Assembly: GCF_900108915.1 (NCBI RefSeq) | Contig: NZ_FNYH01000010.1 | Span: 62,001 to 126,000, forward strand | DNA: 64,000 bases | Source: Allopseudospirillum japonicum | GTDB lineage: Bacteria > Pseudomonadota > Gammaproteobacteria > Pseudomonadales > Halomonadaceae | Reading direction: 5' to 3' | Shown: positions 38,059 through 46,603 of the stretch, piece after piece | Layout of the letters: each line of letters begins with the position of its first letter | How positions within the stretch are numbered: position 1 is the stretch's first letter | The notes under the pieces: model-generated | Databases searched by the model: none | The model's input: the letters and a program-made list of their open reading frames with translations, nothing else | What the model was told of the DNA's origin: nothing | Position numbers and translations under genes: made by a program

Positions 38059-39318
38059 ATGGATCACTTTACCTATCAAGATGGGCATTTGCATGCGGAA
38101 GATGTCGCCTTAGCCCAACTTGCCCAACAATTTGGCACCCCTTGTTATGTATATTCACGAGCGACGTTAGAGCGCCATTTTAAAGCATTCCAACAGGCAC
38201 TTGGCACACATCCTCATCTGATTTGCTATGCAGTCAAAGCAAATTCCAACCTTGCAGTTTTAAATGTACTGGCACGCTTAGGGGCTGGATTTGATATTGT
38301 CTCTCGTGGTGAGCTAGAACGTGTCTTAGCTGCAGGTGGTGATCCAGCACGGATCGTTTTTTCCGGCGTTGGCAAACAAGCCAGTGAAATGCGCCGCGCG
38401 CTAGAAGTTGGGGTGAAATGTTTTAATGTGGAATCTATTCCAGAGTTAGAACGCCTTAACCAAGTTGCTGAACATATGGGCCTACAGGCGCCTGTATCTT
38501 TGCGCGTTAACCCTAATGTCGATGCCAAAACCCATCCTTATATTTCTACTGGACTGAAAGAAAATAAGTTTGGTATTCCCATTGAGGAAGCTTTTGCCGT
38601 CTATCAACAAGCCGCTCGCCTATCTCATGTGCAGATCAAAGGCATTGACTGCCATATAGGCTCTCAATTGACCCAGCTATCCCCTTTCTTGGATGCACTT
38701 GAACCTGTCTTGGCCTTAGCAACTCGCTTGGCACAAGCCGGTATCCACATTGAGCATCTCGATTTAGGCGGTGGCTTAGGCGTGACTTACGATCAAGAAA
38801 CCCCGCCGGCGCCCCAAGAATACGCCCAAGCCTTGCTTGCACGTTTACAAAAAGAGGACTTACCTTATACGCTGATTTTTGAACCAGGACGTGCGATTGC
38901 CGCCAACGCAGGGGTTTTGCTCACACAAGTAGAATACTTAAAAATGGGCGCAGATAAAAACTTTGCGATTGTCGATGCGGCCATGAATGATTTGCTGCGC
39001 CCTGCGCTATATCAAGCCTGGCAGGCGATTATTCCGGTAAAAATGCCTGCTGAAGGTACAAGCACGCAAGTCTATGATATTGTAGGCCCAATTTGCGAGA
39101 CTGGAGATTTTATCGGCAAGCAAAGAGCCCTTGCCTTGCAAGAAGGCGACTTGCTAGCGGTACGTTCTGCAGGTGCTTACGGTTTTGCGATGGCTTCTAA
39201 CTATAATACACGTAACCGTGCTGCTGAGGTGATGGTCGATGGCCATAAAACCTATTTAGTGCGTGCACGCGAAACCTATGAACAACAAATGGCCGGAGAG
39301 TCGGTGTTACCTGAATAA
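38059..39318 (+). CDS. lysA: Diaminopimelate decarboxylase LysA
   Basis: PLP enzyme making lysine from meso-diaminopimelate. Seen: the PLP lysine in ICYAVKANSN (K60), HIGSQLTQL, the glycine loop LGGGLGVTY, FEPGRAIAANAG and the substrate Cys in GPICETGDFIG. 419 residues. It forms the conserved lptM-lysA-dapF order. Confidence 0.97.
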   Translation: MDHFTYQDGHLHAEDVALAQLAQQFGTPCYVYSRATLERHFKAFQQALGTHPHLICYAVKANSNLAVLNVLARLGAGFDIVSRGELERVLAAGGDPARIVFSGVGKQASEMRRALEVGVKCFNVESIPELERLNQVAEHMGLQAPVSLRVNPNVDAKTHPYISTGLKENKFGIPIEEAFAVYQQAARLSHVQIKGIDCHIGSQLTQLSPFLDALEPVLALATRLAQAGIHIEHLDLGGGLGVTYDQETPPAPQEYAQALLARLQKEDLPYTLIFEPGRAIAANAGVLLTQVEYLKMGADKNFAIVDAAMNDLLRPALYQAWQAIIPVKMPAEGTSTQVYDIVGPICETGDFIGKQRALALQEGDLLAVRSAGAYGFAMASNYNTRNRAAEVMVDGHKTYLVRARETYEQQMAGESVLPE

Positions 39319-39353
39319 TACCGACTTGATGTCATCTTTTGAGGGGGACTTCT

Positions 39354-40187
39354 ATGCTATTGAAATTTACCAAAATGCACGGTTTGGGGAATGATTTTAT
39401 GGTGATTGATGCCATTACCCAGCGCGCGCCTAAATTACGCACCCAAGATATACGTAAACTGGCCGATCGGCATTTTGGCATAGGTTTCGATCAGCTCTTA
39501 ATTGTGGAACCCCCTCAGCACGCAGACATGGATTTTCGCTATCGTATTTTTAATGCCGATGGCAGTGAGGTTGAAAATTGCGGTAATGGTGCGCGGTGTT
39601 TCGCGCGTTTTGTGGTGGATAAAAAACTCACCCACAAGCAGCAAATCCATGTAGAAACCCAAGGTGGCCCGCTTGTCCTACAACTTACCAGTGAAGGCTT
39701 GGTCAGTGTGGATATGGGTGCCCCTCGGTTGTTACCCAGTGAGATTCCCTTTGTGGCACCGGCACCTGCTAAGGAATACCTTGTGGAGGAAGCTGGAAAA
39801 AATTACCCCCTTGGCGTAGTCTCTATGGGAAATCCACACGCTGTTTTATGTGTAGATTCGGTAGCCGATGCGCCTGTTGCGCAAGTGGGTGCCTTACTCA
39901 CACAACATGCGCGTTTTCCTCAAGGGGTCAATGTTGGCTTTATGGAATGTGTCTCTCGGCAAGAGATTCGTTTACGTGTTTTTGAACGTGGTGTCGGAGA
40001 AACACTGGCTTGCGGTACAGGTGCTTGCGCTGCCGTGGTTTCAGGACAAGTACGCGGCTTATTAGATAGCCAAGTCAGGGTACACCTACCTGGTGGATCT
40101 CTGGAAATTCAATGGGCTGGGGAAGGACACCCCGTAATCATGACAGGACCTGCAGTACGAGTATTTGAAGGACAAATTTTCCTATGA
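39354..40187 (+). CDS. dapF: Diaminopimelate epimerase DapF
   Basis: Cofactor-free epimerase making meso-diaminopimelate for lysine and peptidoglycan. Seen: [19 protein letters not shown]; catalytic cysteines in [16 protein letters not shown] (C76) and [15 protein letters not shown] at 39354 chosen because gagggggac lies just upstream; a TTG at 39339 adds five residues that are not family-like. 277 residues against 274 in E. coli. It overlaps the next gene by 4 nt (ATGA). Confidence 0.97.
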   Translation: MLLKFTKMHGLGNDFMVIDAITQRAPKLRTQDIRKLADRHFGIGFDQLLIVEPPQHADMDFRYRIFNADGSEVENCGNGARCFARFVVDKKLTHKQQIHVETQGGPLVLQLTSEGLVSVDMGAPRLLPSEIPFVAPAPAKEYLVEEAGKNYPLGVVSMGNPHAVLCVDSVADAPVAQVGALLTQHARFPQGVNVGFMECVSRQEIRLRVFERGVGETLACGTGACAAVVSGQVRGLLDSQVRVHLPGGSLEIQWAGEGHPVIMTGPAVRVFEGQIFL

Positions 40188-41023
40188 ATCAACAACAGCC
40201 ACCTTTTGTTTCTTTATCTACAAAAGAACCTTTATCCACACAAGAAAAGACCACAGCAACCAACACAAGAAGCGATCAGCTAGGGGTATCACCGCTGAAA
40301 GCACGTCCCCTTCCCAAAGCAGATGTCGCCGCTAGCAATGCTGCGAAAGTCGCCGCGTATTTGCAGCAGCACCCAAATTTCTTTATTGGTCGTGAGCGTT
40401 TACTAGCAGAGCTGCAATTGCCACACCCAAGCAGTGGACAAGCGGTTTCTTTATTGGAATATCAAAACCGTTATTTACGTGAACAGCTGGAAGTCAGCAA
40501 CGAACGTTTACAACATCTGATTGCTCATGCACGCAATAATGACAAACTCTTTGAGCGCACCCGCCAGCTCACTTTAGCCCTGTTGGGTGTCCAGGATCTG
40601 AGCACTTTAGGAGAGCTTTTAACAACCCAGCTTGCACGCCACTTCACCTTGGATGCTTGTCGTTTGCTGTTATTTGCACCTTTAGAAGAGTGCCACCTGC
40701 CTTTAGTGGCGGTTTCTGATTTAGAACAACAAGCGGCGATTTTGGCCTTACTTAAGCAACAAAATGCACGTTGCTTAAGTTTAAATCCCAGTCAGCAACA
40801 ACTCCTTAGTTTGCAGACCGCTTGGCAAAAAGAAAGCGGCTCTGCTGTTTTGGTACGCTTGCATCATGGACGTACACAAGGTGTTTTAGTCTTAGCTAGC
40901 CAAGATACGCATCATTTTCAAGCCGATATGGGGACTTTATTTGCCGAATATTTAGGTGAATTGCTCAGTCGTTTATTGCCGCGTTGGATTAGTACGGATG
41001 ATAATTTATGGGTCAGTCTCTAG
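40184..41023 (+). CDS. DUF484 (GAF-like) family protein
   Basis: 279-residue protein of the DUF484 family encoded between dapF and xerC in many gammaproteobacteria. Seen: a low-complexity first 45 residues, then the family core [43 protein letters not shown], a coiled coil and a GAF-like C-terminal domain ending [16 protein letters not shown]. Function unknown. It overlaps dapF and the HAD gene; xerC, usual next neighbour, is absent. Confidence 0.9.
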   Translation: MNQQQPPFVSLSTKEPLSTQEKTTATNTRSDQLGVSPLKARPLPKADVAASNAAKVAAYLQQHPNFFIGRERLLAELQLPHPSSGQAVSLLEYQNRYLREQLEVSNERLQHLIAHARNNDKLFERTRQLTLALLGVQDLSTLGELLTTQLARHFTLDACRLLLFAPLEECHLPLVAVSDLEQQAAILALLKQQNARCLSLNPSQQQLLSLQTAWQKESGSAVLVRLHHGRTQGVLVLASQDTHHFQADMGTLFAEYLGELLSRLLPRWISTDDNLWVSL

Positions 41024-41724
41024 TCTCTATCCGTGCCTTAGTTTTTGATTTAGACGATACTTTGTGGGATAACCCACCACTGATTGCGGCTGCCGAACAA
41101 GCACAATATGCTTATTTACAAGCGCATCTTCCTGCATTAACGCGGGATATTTCTTATACTCAAGTGCAAGCTGCCCGCTTGCACTTTGCACAGTCTTTGG
41201 CCCCGAAACACATACAAGCGGATTTATCTGCCTTGCGTCGCGCAGCCTTAGCTCACCTGATTGCACCTTATGTTTCTTATCACGTAAAGAAGGTGCAACA
41301 ACTTGCAGAAGGGGCCTTTCAAGCCTTTTGGCACGCACGTCAACAAGTACAAGATTTTCTCTTTGCCGATACTTTAAGCACTTTAGAGTATTTATATCCG
41401 CGCTATCTCTTAGGCGTACTGACTAATGGCAATGCGGATTTGCATTACATCGGTTTAGCACACTACTTTCAATTTAGTTACAGTGCTGCCGATGTTGGTG
41501 CACCCAAACCAGAGCCTGCACTTTTTACACGTGCGCAAACGCATCTTGGCCTTATGCCACAGCAACTGATGTATATTGGTGATGATCCTGATAAGGATGT
41601 GCAAGCTGCACAAGTTTTGGGTTGGCATACCGGTTGGATTGATCGTGGTTTACACCAAAAGCCCGCACACCTTCATCCAAGCCTGCATTTAAGGCAATTA
41701 AGCGAGCTTTGCAACTTTTTCTAA
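41008..41724 (+). CDS. HAD-superfamily hydrolase (YigB-like)
   Basis: 238-residue phosphatase-type HAD enzyme; in E. coli the gene at this place (yigB) acts on FMN and related substrates. Seen: motif I FDLDDTLWDN (two Asp), motif II GVLTNGN, motif III GAPKPEPALF with Lys, and motif IV IGDDPDKDVQAA. Start overlaps DUF484 by 16 nt. Confidence 0.92.
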   Translation: MGQSLVSIRALVFDLDDTLWDNPPLIAAAEQAQYAYLQAHLPALTRDISYTQVQAARLHFAQSLAPKHIQADLSALRRAALAHLIAPYVSYHVKKVQQLAEGAFQAFWHARQQVQDFLFADTLSTLEYLYPRYLLGVLTNGNADLHYIGLAHYFQFSYSAADVGAPKPEPALFTRAQTHLGLMPQQLMYIGDDPDKDVQAAQVLGWHTGWIDRGLHQKPAHLHPSLHLRQLSELCNFF

Positions 41725-41746
41725 ATCAATGGCAAGGATAGCCCAG

Positions 41747-43078
41747 ATGTGTACACAAGCGTCCTGGCAAACCCAATTTGAACTGTCCACAGAGACACAG
41801 TTAACCCGTGCCGCATACGAGGAACGCGAATGGATTAGTAGCTTATGCTTACTCGCAACCCCCAAACTTGGCAGCCGAACCCTGATCCGTGCTTTGCATC
41901 AATTTGGTAATGCATACTTGGCATTACAGGCCATTGCCGCACAAACCCAAAACTTTACTTACCAAGGGCGTATTAGTCCACAAGATCAACAAGCCCTACA
42001 AGCGGCGGCGAAAGATTGGCGTACAAGCCCTTATGCACCACAAATCGAACACCATCTGCAATGGTTAGCACAAGCTTCTCGCGAGATACCTAGAAGTATT
42101 CTCACCCCGCAAAGCCAGGATTACCCAAGTTTATTACTAGAAATTAGCGACCCGCCTCCTGTTCTTTTTGTACAAGGGCAAGTGTCTTATTTGCATTTAC
42201 CCCAGCTAGCGATGGTCGGCTCCCGCAACCCAACGGCTGAAGGCGAACGCAATGCCTTTGCATTTGCGCGTTATATGGCTGAAGGTGGTTTTACGATTAC
42301 CAGTGGGTTAGCCTTGGGCATTGATGCAGCTGCACACCAAGGGGCTTTGCAAGCGTCAGGCTACACGCTTGCGGTATTAGCTTGCGGCTTAGACAAAATT
42401 TATCCAAGCGTGCATCAAAAGCTTGCCCAGCAGATTGCGCGCCAAGGTGCTTTGATCAGTGAATGGCCCTTAAAAACGCCACCATTAGCAAAACATTTCC
42501 CGCGTCGTAATCGTATTATTAGTGGCTTATCTTTAGGGACTTTGGTGGTAGAAGCAGCACCTCGCAGCGGCTCTTTAATCAGTGCACGTATGGCACTTGA
42601 GCAAAACCGCGAAGTGTTTGCTATCCCAGGTTCTATTCATAATGTGCATAGTCGTGGTTGCCATCAGTTGATTCGTGACGGTGCCACCTTGGTCGAAACC
42701 GCAGCAGATATTATCCAAGCGTTACAATCCAGTCTCCAACGTGAGTGGCTCCTCAATCCGCAAGCGACACTTGCAAGCACGGCAAGGCCATTGCACAATT
42801 CCCCCCTAGATCAGACTACAGCCAGTTTAGGTACGTCCGTTACGGCACAAAAGTCCGCTAAACTAGAGGCCCCACCAGAAAGCCACGCGCGGCAAAAAGA
42901 TCCCCCTTCTGAGGAACTTTCTGCTTTACTTGGCTATCTAGGTAGTGCCCCCCAGCCTTTAGACCTTTTGGTGGAACGGACTCAGTGGCCAGTCACTCAG
43001 CTGCAAGAACACCTACTCTTGTTAGAGCTTGAGGGCTGGGTACAGCATGTACCTGGCGGCTACATACGCTGTCGTTAA
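41747..43078 (+). CDS. dprA: DNA-processing protein DprA (Smf)
   Basis: Loads RecA onto incoming single-stranded DNA in natural transformation. Seen: a SAM-like N-terminal domain, the Rossmann-like core MVGSRNPTAEGERNAFAFARYMAEGGFTITSGLALGIDAAAHQGAL, KHFPRRNRIISGLSLGTLVVEAAPRSGSLISARMALEQNREVFAIPG, and a C-terminal winged-helix domain (SEELSALLGYLGSAPQPLDLLVERT). ATG at 41747 (MCTQ) is preferred because aagga lies 8 nt upstream; ATG 41729 has no RBS. 443 residues. Competence genes beyond this are not seen in the window. Confidence 0.95.
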   Translation: MCTQASWQTQFELSTETQLTRAAYEEREWISSLCLLATPKLGSRTLIRALHQFGNAYLALQAIAAQTQNFTYQGRISPQDQQALQAAAKDWRTSPYAPQIEHHLQWLAQASREIPRSILTPQSQDYPSLLLEISDPPPVLFVQGQVSYLHLPQLAMVGSRNPTAEGERNAFAFARYMAEGGFTITSGLALGIDAAAHQGALQASGYTLAVLACGLDKIYPSVHQKLAQQIARQGALISEWPLKTPPLAKHFPRRNRIISGLSLGTLVVEAAPRSGSLISARMALEQNREVFAIPGSIHNVHSRGCHQLIRDGATLVETAADIIQALQSSLQREWLLNPQATLASTARPLHNSPLDQTTASLGTSVTAQKSAKLEAPPESHARQKDPPSEELSALLGYLGSAPQPLDLLVERTQWPVTQLQEHLLLLELEGWVQHVPGGYIRCR

Positions 43079-43129
43079 TTTTTGATTTCTTGCTGTTGTG
43101 TATTCACTTTAATGGGAGATTAATCCGCT

Positions 43130-43636
43130 ATGAGTACCCCTTTCGTTGCTATTTTGATGGGTTCAGATTCTGATTTACCAGTGATGCAAGCTGCCTTTGA
43201 TGTGCTCAAGGCCTTGGGTGTACCTTTTGAAGCCAAAATTAGCTCAGCCCACCGCACCCCTGAGCAAACGCATACCTATGTTAAAGATGCCGAAGCACGT
43301 GGCTGTGCAGCTTTTATCTGTGCCGCTGGTATGGCCGCACACCTTGCAGGTGCTGTCTCAGCCAACACCTTGCGTCCTGTGATTGGGGTACCTATTAATT
43401 CTTCTCTTGATGGTTTAGACGCACTCTTATCCACGGTGCAAATGCCCGGCGGTATTCCTGTAGCAACGGTTGCGATTGGTAAGGCAGGCGCAAAAAACGC
43501 TGCTTATTTAGCGGCACAAATTATCGCCACCAGTGATGACGCTTTATTCGCTAAACTCAAGGCTGAGCGCCAAGCAAATGCTGAAGCTGTGATTGCCAAA
43601 GATGCGCAACTCCAACAGCAACTCCAACAAGCATAA
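43130..43636 (+). CDS. purE: N5-carboxyaminoimidazole ribonucleotide mutase PurE
   Basis: De novo purine step converting N5-CAIR to CAIR. Seen: [14 protein letters not shown], the active-site [11 protein letters not shown] and [24 protein letters not shown] motifs; 168 residues matches the class I enzyme. RBS gggagat. The usual partner purK is not next to it; tsaC follows after 12 bp. Confidence 0.97.
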   Translation: MSTPFVAILMGSDSDLPVMQAAFDVLKALGVPFEAKISSAHRTPEQTHTYVKDAEARGCAAFICAAGMAAHLAGAVSANTLRPVIGVPINSSLDGLDALLSTVQMPGGIPVATVAIGKAGAKNAAYLAAQIIATSDDALFAKLKAERQANAEAVIAKDAQLQQQLQQA

Positions 43637-43648
43637 AAGGACACTAGC

Positions 43649-44200
43649 TTGAATTTGCTGAATCTTGCACAAGCACAGGCTTTGATTGCGAATGGGCAAA
43701 TCCTCGCTTACCCCACGGAAGGGGTCTGGGGTTTAGGTTGTGATCCTTTATGCACCTGCGCTGTCGAGCAAATTTTAGCGATCAAACAACGCGAAGCAGC
43801 CAAGGGTTTAATTCTCGTTGCTGCGCATCTGGATCAGCTTTCCCCTTGGTTATATGCACTTTCTGCCGCGCAAAAACAGAGATTGCAAGCCCCTCAACCA
43901 CGCCCAACCACTTGGGTGATTCCAGACCCAGAACATCGCGCCCCAGCAAGCATACGTGGTGGCCATGCCAGCCTTGCCATCCGCTTGAGCCAACATCCAC
44001 AAGTGCAAGCACTTTGTCAATTGTGCGGTCCTTTAGTCTCCACTTCTGCCAACCCTGCAGGCCTAGCAGCCGCGTTAAGTGTCCAAGAAGTTTATGCTTA
44101 CTTTGGCGAGCAAGTGCCTATTTTGGCAGGGGATTTGGGGCAAGCTCAACAAGCTAGCCGCATCCTTGATCTGGTCAGTGGACGCATCTTACGTGCCTGA
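43649..44200 (+). CDS. tsaC: Threonylcarbamoyl-AMP synthase TsaC (YrdC)
   Basis: Makes threonylcarbamoyl-AMP for the t6A37 modification of ANN-decoding tRNAs. Seen: a short YrdC domain, GQILAYPTEGVWGLGCDP, KQREAAKGLILVA, SLAIRLSQHP and STSANPAG. 183 residues, the TsaC size (E. coli 190). Start is TTG with aaaagga upstream; no better ATG exists. It is followed by hemF, as in Pseudomonas (tsaC-hemF-aroE type order). Confidence 0.92.
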   Translation: MNLLNLAQAQALIANGQILAYPTEGVWGLGCDPLCTCAVEQILAIKQREAAKGLILVAAHLDQLSPWLYALSAAQKQRLQAPQPRPTTWVIPDPEHRAPASIRGGHASLAIRLSQHPQVQALCQLCGPLVSTSANPAGLAAALSVQEVYAYFGEQVPILAGDLGQAQQASRILDLVSGRILRA

Positions 44201-44247
44201 TCTGCTACACTGCGCCTCTTGTTTAATCAACCTGAGGTGCCTTTCCT

Positions 44248-45174
44248 ATGTCACAAATTCCCCCCAACACGTCGCAAGATTCTGTTGATATTCAGGCCGT
44301 CAAAACTTACTTACTCGAACTGCAAGACAATTTATGTCAAGCCTTAGCAGATTTGGACGGCAAGGCAGATTTTATGACAGATGCTTGGACACGTCCTCAA
44401 GGTGGCGAGGGACGCTCGCGTGTGATCCAAGACGGTGGTGTTTTTGAAAAAGGCGGTGTCAATTTTTCACACGTGACCGGTGATGCTTTACCTGCTTCTG
44501 CCACGGCAGTACGTCCTGAACTTGCAGGTCGCCGCTTCGAAGCAATGGGGGTTTCTTTGGTGATGCACCCGCAAAACCCTTATATCCCCACCTCACATGC
44601 TAATGTACGTTTTTTTATTGCTTCCAAAGCAGACGCTGAACCTGTTTGGTGGTTTGGTGGCGGCTATGACTTAACGCCTTATTATCCTTTTGTAGAAGAT
44701 ATTGAACACTGGCATCAAACGGCACAAAACGCTTGTATGCCCTTTGGTGAAACACGCTACCAAGCTTACCGTGATTGGTGTGATCGTTACTTTTACTTAC
44801 CACATCGTCAGGAAGCACGGGGTGTAGGCGGCCTTTTCTTCGATGATTTAAATGATCTAGGATTTGCACAAAGTTTTGCCTTCATGCGTGCCGTTGGTGA
44901 TAGTTATTTACCAGCATACGCTCCGATTGTTGAACGGCGGCGGGCACATGATTACGGTGAACGTCAACGCAAATTCCAAGCGTACCGTCGTGGACGTTAT
45001 GTCGAATTTAATCTGGTGTATGACAGAGGGACCTTATTCGGTTTACAGAGTGGTGGGCGTACAGAGTCTATTTTGATGTCCTTACCTCCCCAAGTCGAAT
45101 GGCACTACAATTGGCATCCAGAAGCCGACAGCGAAGAAGCACAAATTTATCGCTATCTTAAAAAACTCTCTTAG
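44248..45174 (+). CDS. hemF: Oxygen-dependent coproporphyrinogen III oxidase HemF
   Basis: Aerobic heme-synthesis enzyme producing protoporphyrinogen IX. Seen: [13 protein letters not shown], the [23 protein letters not shown] and [15 protein letters not shown] motifs, [21 protein letters not shown] and [13 protein letters not shown]; 308 residues is typical. It complements the anaerobic HemN at 5983. aroE, often next, is absent; instead a long non-coding stretch follows. Confidence 0.97.
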   Translation: MSQIPPNTSQDSVDIQAVKTYLLELQDNLCQALADLDGKADFMTDAWTRPQGGEGRSRVIQDGGVFEKGGVNFSHVTGDALPASATAVRPELAGRRFEAMGVSLVMHPQNPYIPTSHANVRFFIASKADAEPVWWFGGGYDLTPYYPFVEDIEHWHQTAQNACMPFGETRYQAYRDWCDRYFYLPHRQEARGVGGLFFDDLNDLGFAQSFAFMRAVGDSYLPAYAPIVERRRAHDYGERQRKFQAYRRGRYVEFNLVYDRGTLFGLQSGGRTESILMSLPPQVEWHYNWHPEADSEEAQIYRYLKKLS

Positions 45175-45181
45175 TTCCCTT

Positions 45182-45238
45182 AGGTGTTACCCTTAGACAC
45201 ACTTAGCGCGACTTATAAGTCACTTTTGGGTAACACCT
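45182..45238. promoter_or_regulatory. Inverted repeat upstream of the sigma-54 promoter (possible CbrB-type activator site)
   Basis: Perfect 11-bp arms AGGTGTTACCC (45182-45192) and GGGTAACACCT (45228-45238), spacer 35 bp, with a nested perfect 12-bp palindrome GACTTATAAGTC (45210-45221). The arms contain TGTTAC and GTAACA, half-sites that I recall being reported for CbrB at crcZ (with a shorter spacer). They lie about 70-130 bp before the -24 element. As a hemF terminator it lacks a T-run. Confidence 0.55.
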
Positions 45239-45308
45239 TGCCATGCTTGCCTAGATTAAGCGCAAACAAAAAAAATATCTTACTGATTTAAAAAGAAAAT
45301 TATTTTTT

Positions 45309-45324
45309 TGGCACATGACCTGCA
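45309..45324 (+). promoter_or_regulatory. Sigma-54 (RpoN) -24/-12 promoter
   Basis: TGGCAC-A-TGAC-C-TGCA matches TGGCACG-N4-TTGCA with GG and GC exactly 10 nt apart; two conserved positions differ. Predicted start near 45335. Confidence 0.8.
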
Positions 45325-45334
45325 TAGTATAGTG

Positions 45335-45925
45335 TAAGAAAAATAAGAATACCGGAAAACAGTGAAACACACGAACAAAAACAACAAAGTGTTGCGCTGT
45401 TAACCAAGATCCAAATCTAATAAAAATAACAACTGGATCCATGGTGAACATCAAGGTGCAGGCTTCACAATAAAAACAAAAAAAGAAGCTCTCGCACTAG
45501 AGTCAATAGCCATAAAATAACAATAATAGGCTGGCTCGAAAACCGGTCTTGTGTGGCAAGTGTTTTGCGCAGGGTAATAACAATAACAAGCCACTAGCAA
45601 AACAACTTCCCGATAACAATAACAATATGGGAAGTCGTAATATCCGAGTTTATCGGAGTAGGTTGTCAGACAGAGGGTGCACTGAATACGAAAGCTAAGT
45701 GCGTATATCTTTACAAAAATAATAACAGGCGGCAAAGGGCCAGATAGACACACAAAGCACAGTAGCGTATTCGGGAAGTTGTGCAAATTGCAGTTCAAAG
45801 TGTCTTCTAGGTTAAGTTTGACTTAACTCAAGAAACACTGAACCGTTAAATCTTTGCTCTTTGAGCATATTTGATGCAATACATAAATCGGAAGGAAGCG
45901 CTATGCGCTTCCTTTTTTGTTTTTT
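45335..45925 (+). ncRNA. CrcZ/CrcY-like Hfq/Crc decoy small RNA, about 590 nt (boundaries predicted)
   Basis: No open frame on the plus strand; the stretch has at least eight A-rich clusters fitting AAnAAnAA: near 45336, 45374, 45421, 45469, 45513, 45576 (AATAACAATAACAA), 45613 and 45716. Six sit in loops of predicted hairpins: 45366-45393 (aacac/gtgtt), 45408-45439 (gatcca/tggatc), 45462-45489 (gcttc/gaagc), 45508-45532 (agcc/ggct), 45562-45603 (gttttgc/gcaaaac) and 45606-45634 (cttccc/gggaag). A sigma-54 promoter precedes and a strong terminator ends it. CrcZ-type RNAs bind Hfq/Crc and relieve catabolite repression; they are about 350-410 nt in Pseudomonas, so this one is longer. Location (hemF-yciO) differs from cbrB-pcnB. 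Confidence 0.75.
45892..45925 (+). terminator. Strong intrinsic terminator of the sRNA
   Basis: Perfect 10-bp stem aaggaagcgc (45892-45901) / gcgcttcctt (45905-45914), 3-nt loop, then TTTTGTTTTTT. Confidence 0.93.
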
Positions 45926-45973
45926 GCTATCATAAGCTTCCGACCCTTAAGTGCTAAATGCACGGAGCTGACC

Positions 45974-46600
45974 ATGAGCCAATTTTTTCATATTCATCCG
46001 GATAATCCACAAAAACGTTTGATTTGCCAAGCTGTCGAAATCATTCGTCGTGGCGGCGTGATCGCTTATCCTACGGATTCAGGCTATGCGCTAGGTTGCG
46101 GATTAGCAGAAAAACGCGCGGTTGAAACCATTAAACGCATTCGTCGCCTAGATCAACATCATAATTTTACCCTCATGTGTGCGGATTTATCCCAGCTTGG
46201 CTTATATGCCAAAGTAGATAATGCACGCTTTCGTTTACTCAAAGCACACACCCCAGGGCCTTACACCTTTATTTTGCCAGCAACCTCTGAAGTCCCTCGC
46301 CTCTTACTTCATCCAAAGCGTCGCTCTATTGGCTTGCGTGTACCTGAAAATCAAATTGCACGTGATCTGATTGCTGAACTTGGCGCACCTATTATGAGTG
46401 TCACTCTCATCTTGCCAGAAGAAGCCTTGCCACAAACTGAAGCCGAGGATATTCGCGAGCGCATCGGGCATGAGTTAGACCTCATTATTGATGGTGGGGC
46501 TTGTAGCTTAGAAACGACAACGGTTGTTGATTTGCGTGACCTTCCTGCACAAATCCTGCGTGTAGGCCGTGGTGATCCTAGCCCCTTTGCAGATCAATAA
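45974..46600 (+). CDS. yciO: YciO-type YrdC/Sua5-family protein
   Basis: Second member of the threonylcarbamoyl-AMP synthase superfamily, YciO branch; its role is unclear and it does not replace TsaC in E. coli. Seen: MSQFFHIHPDNPQKRLICQAVEIIRRGGVIAYPTDSGYALGC and the YciO-like motifs FTLMCADLSQLGLYA and HTPGPYTFILPAT; 208 residues (E. coli YciO 206). ATG 45974 has ggag at the right spacing; an upstream in-frame extension would run into the terminator. scpA follows after 3 bp. Confidence 0.92.
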   Translation: MSQFFHIHPDNPQKRLICQAVEIIRRGGVIAYPTDSGYALGCGLAEKRAVETIKRIRRLDQHHNFTLMCADLSQLGLYAKVDNARFRLLKAHTPGPYTFILPATSEVPRLLLHPKRRSIGLRVPENQIARDLIAELGAPIMSVTLILPEEALPQTEAEDIRERIGHELDLIIDGGACSLETTTVVDLRDLPAQILRVGRGDPSPFADQ

Positions 46601-46603
46601 TCC

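Noticed and set aside
45182-45238. Simple hemF terminator
   Set aside because: The arms are perfect but 35 bp apart and no T-run follows on either strand; the location before a sigma-54 promoter fits an activator site better. A dual role cannot be excluded.
45251-45798. Two minus-strand open frames (67 and 115 codons) after hemF
   Set aside because: They are rich in Cys, Tyr and Phe from reading the complement of A-rich motifs, have no RBS or family resemblance, and lie antisense to the candidate sRNA with its promoter and terminator.
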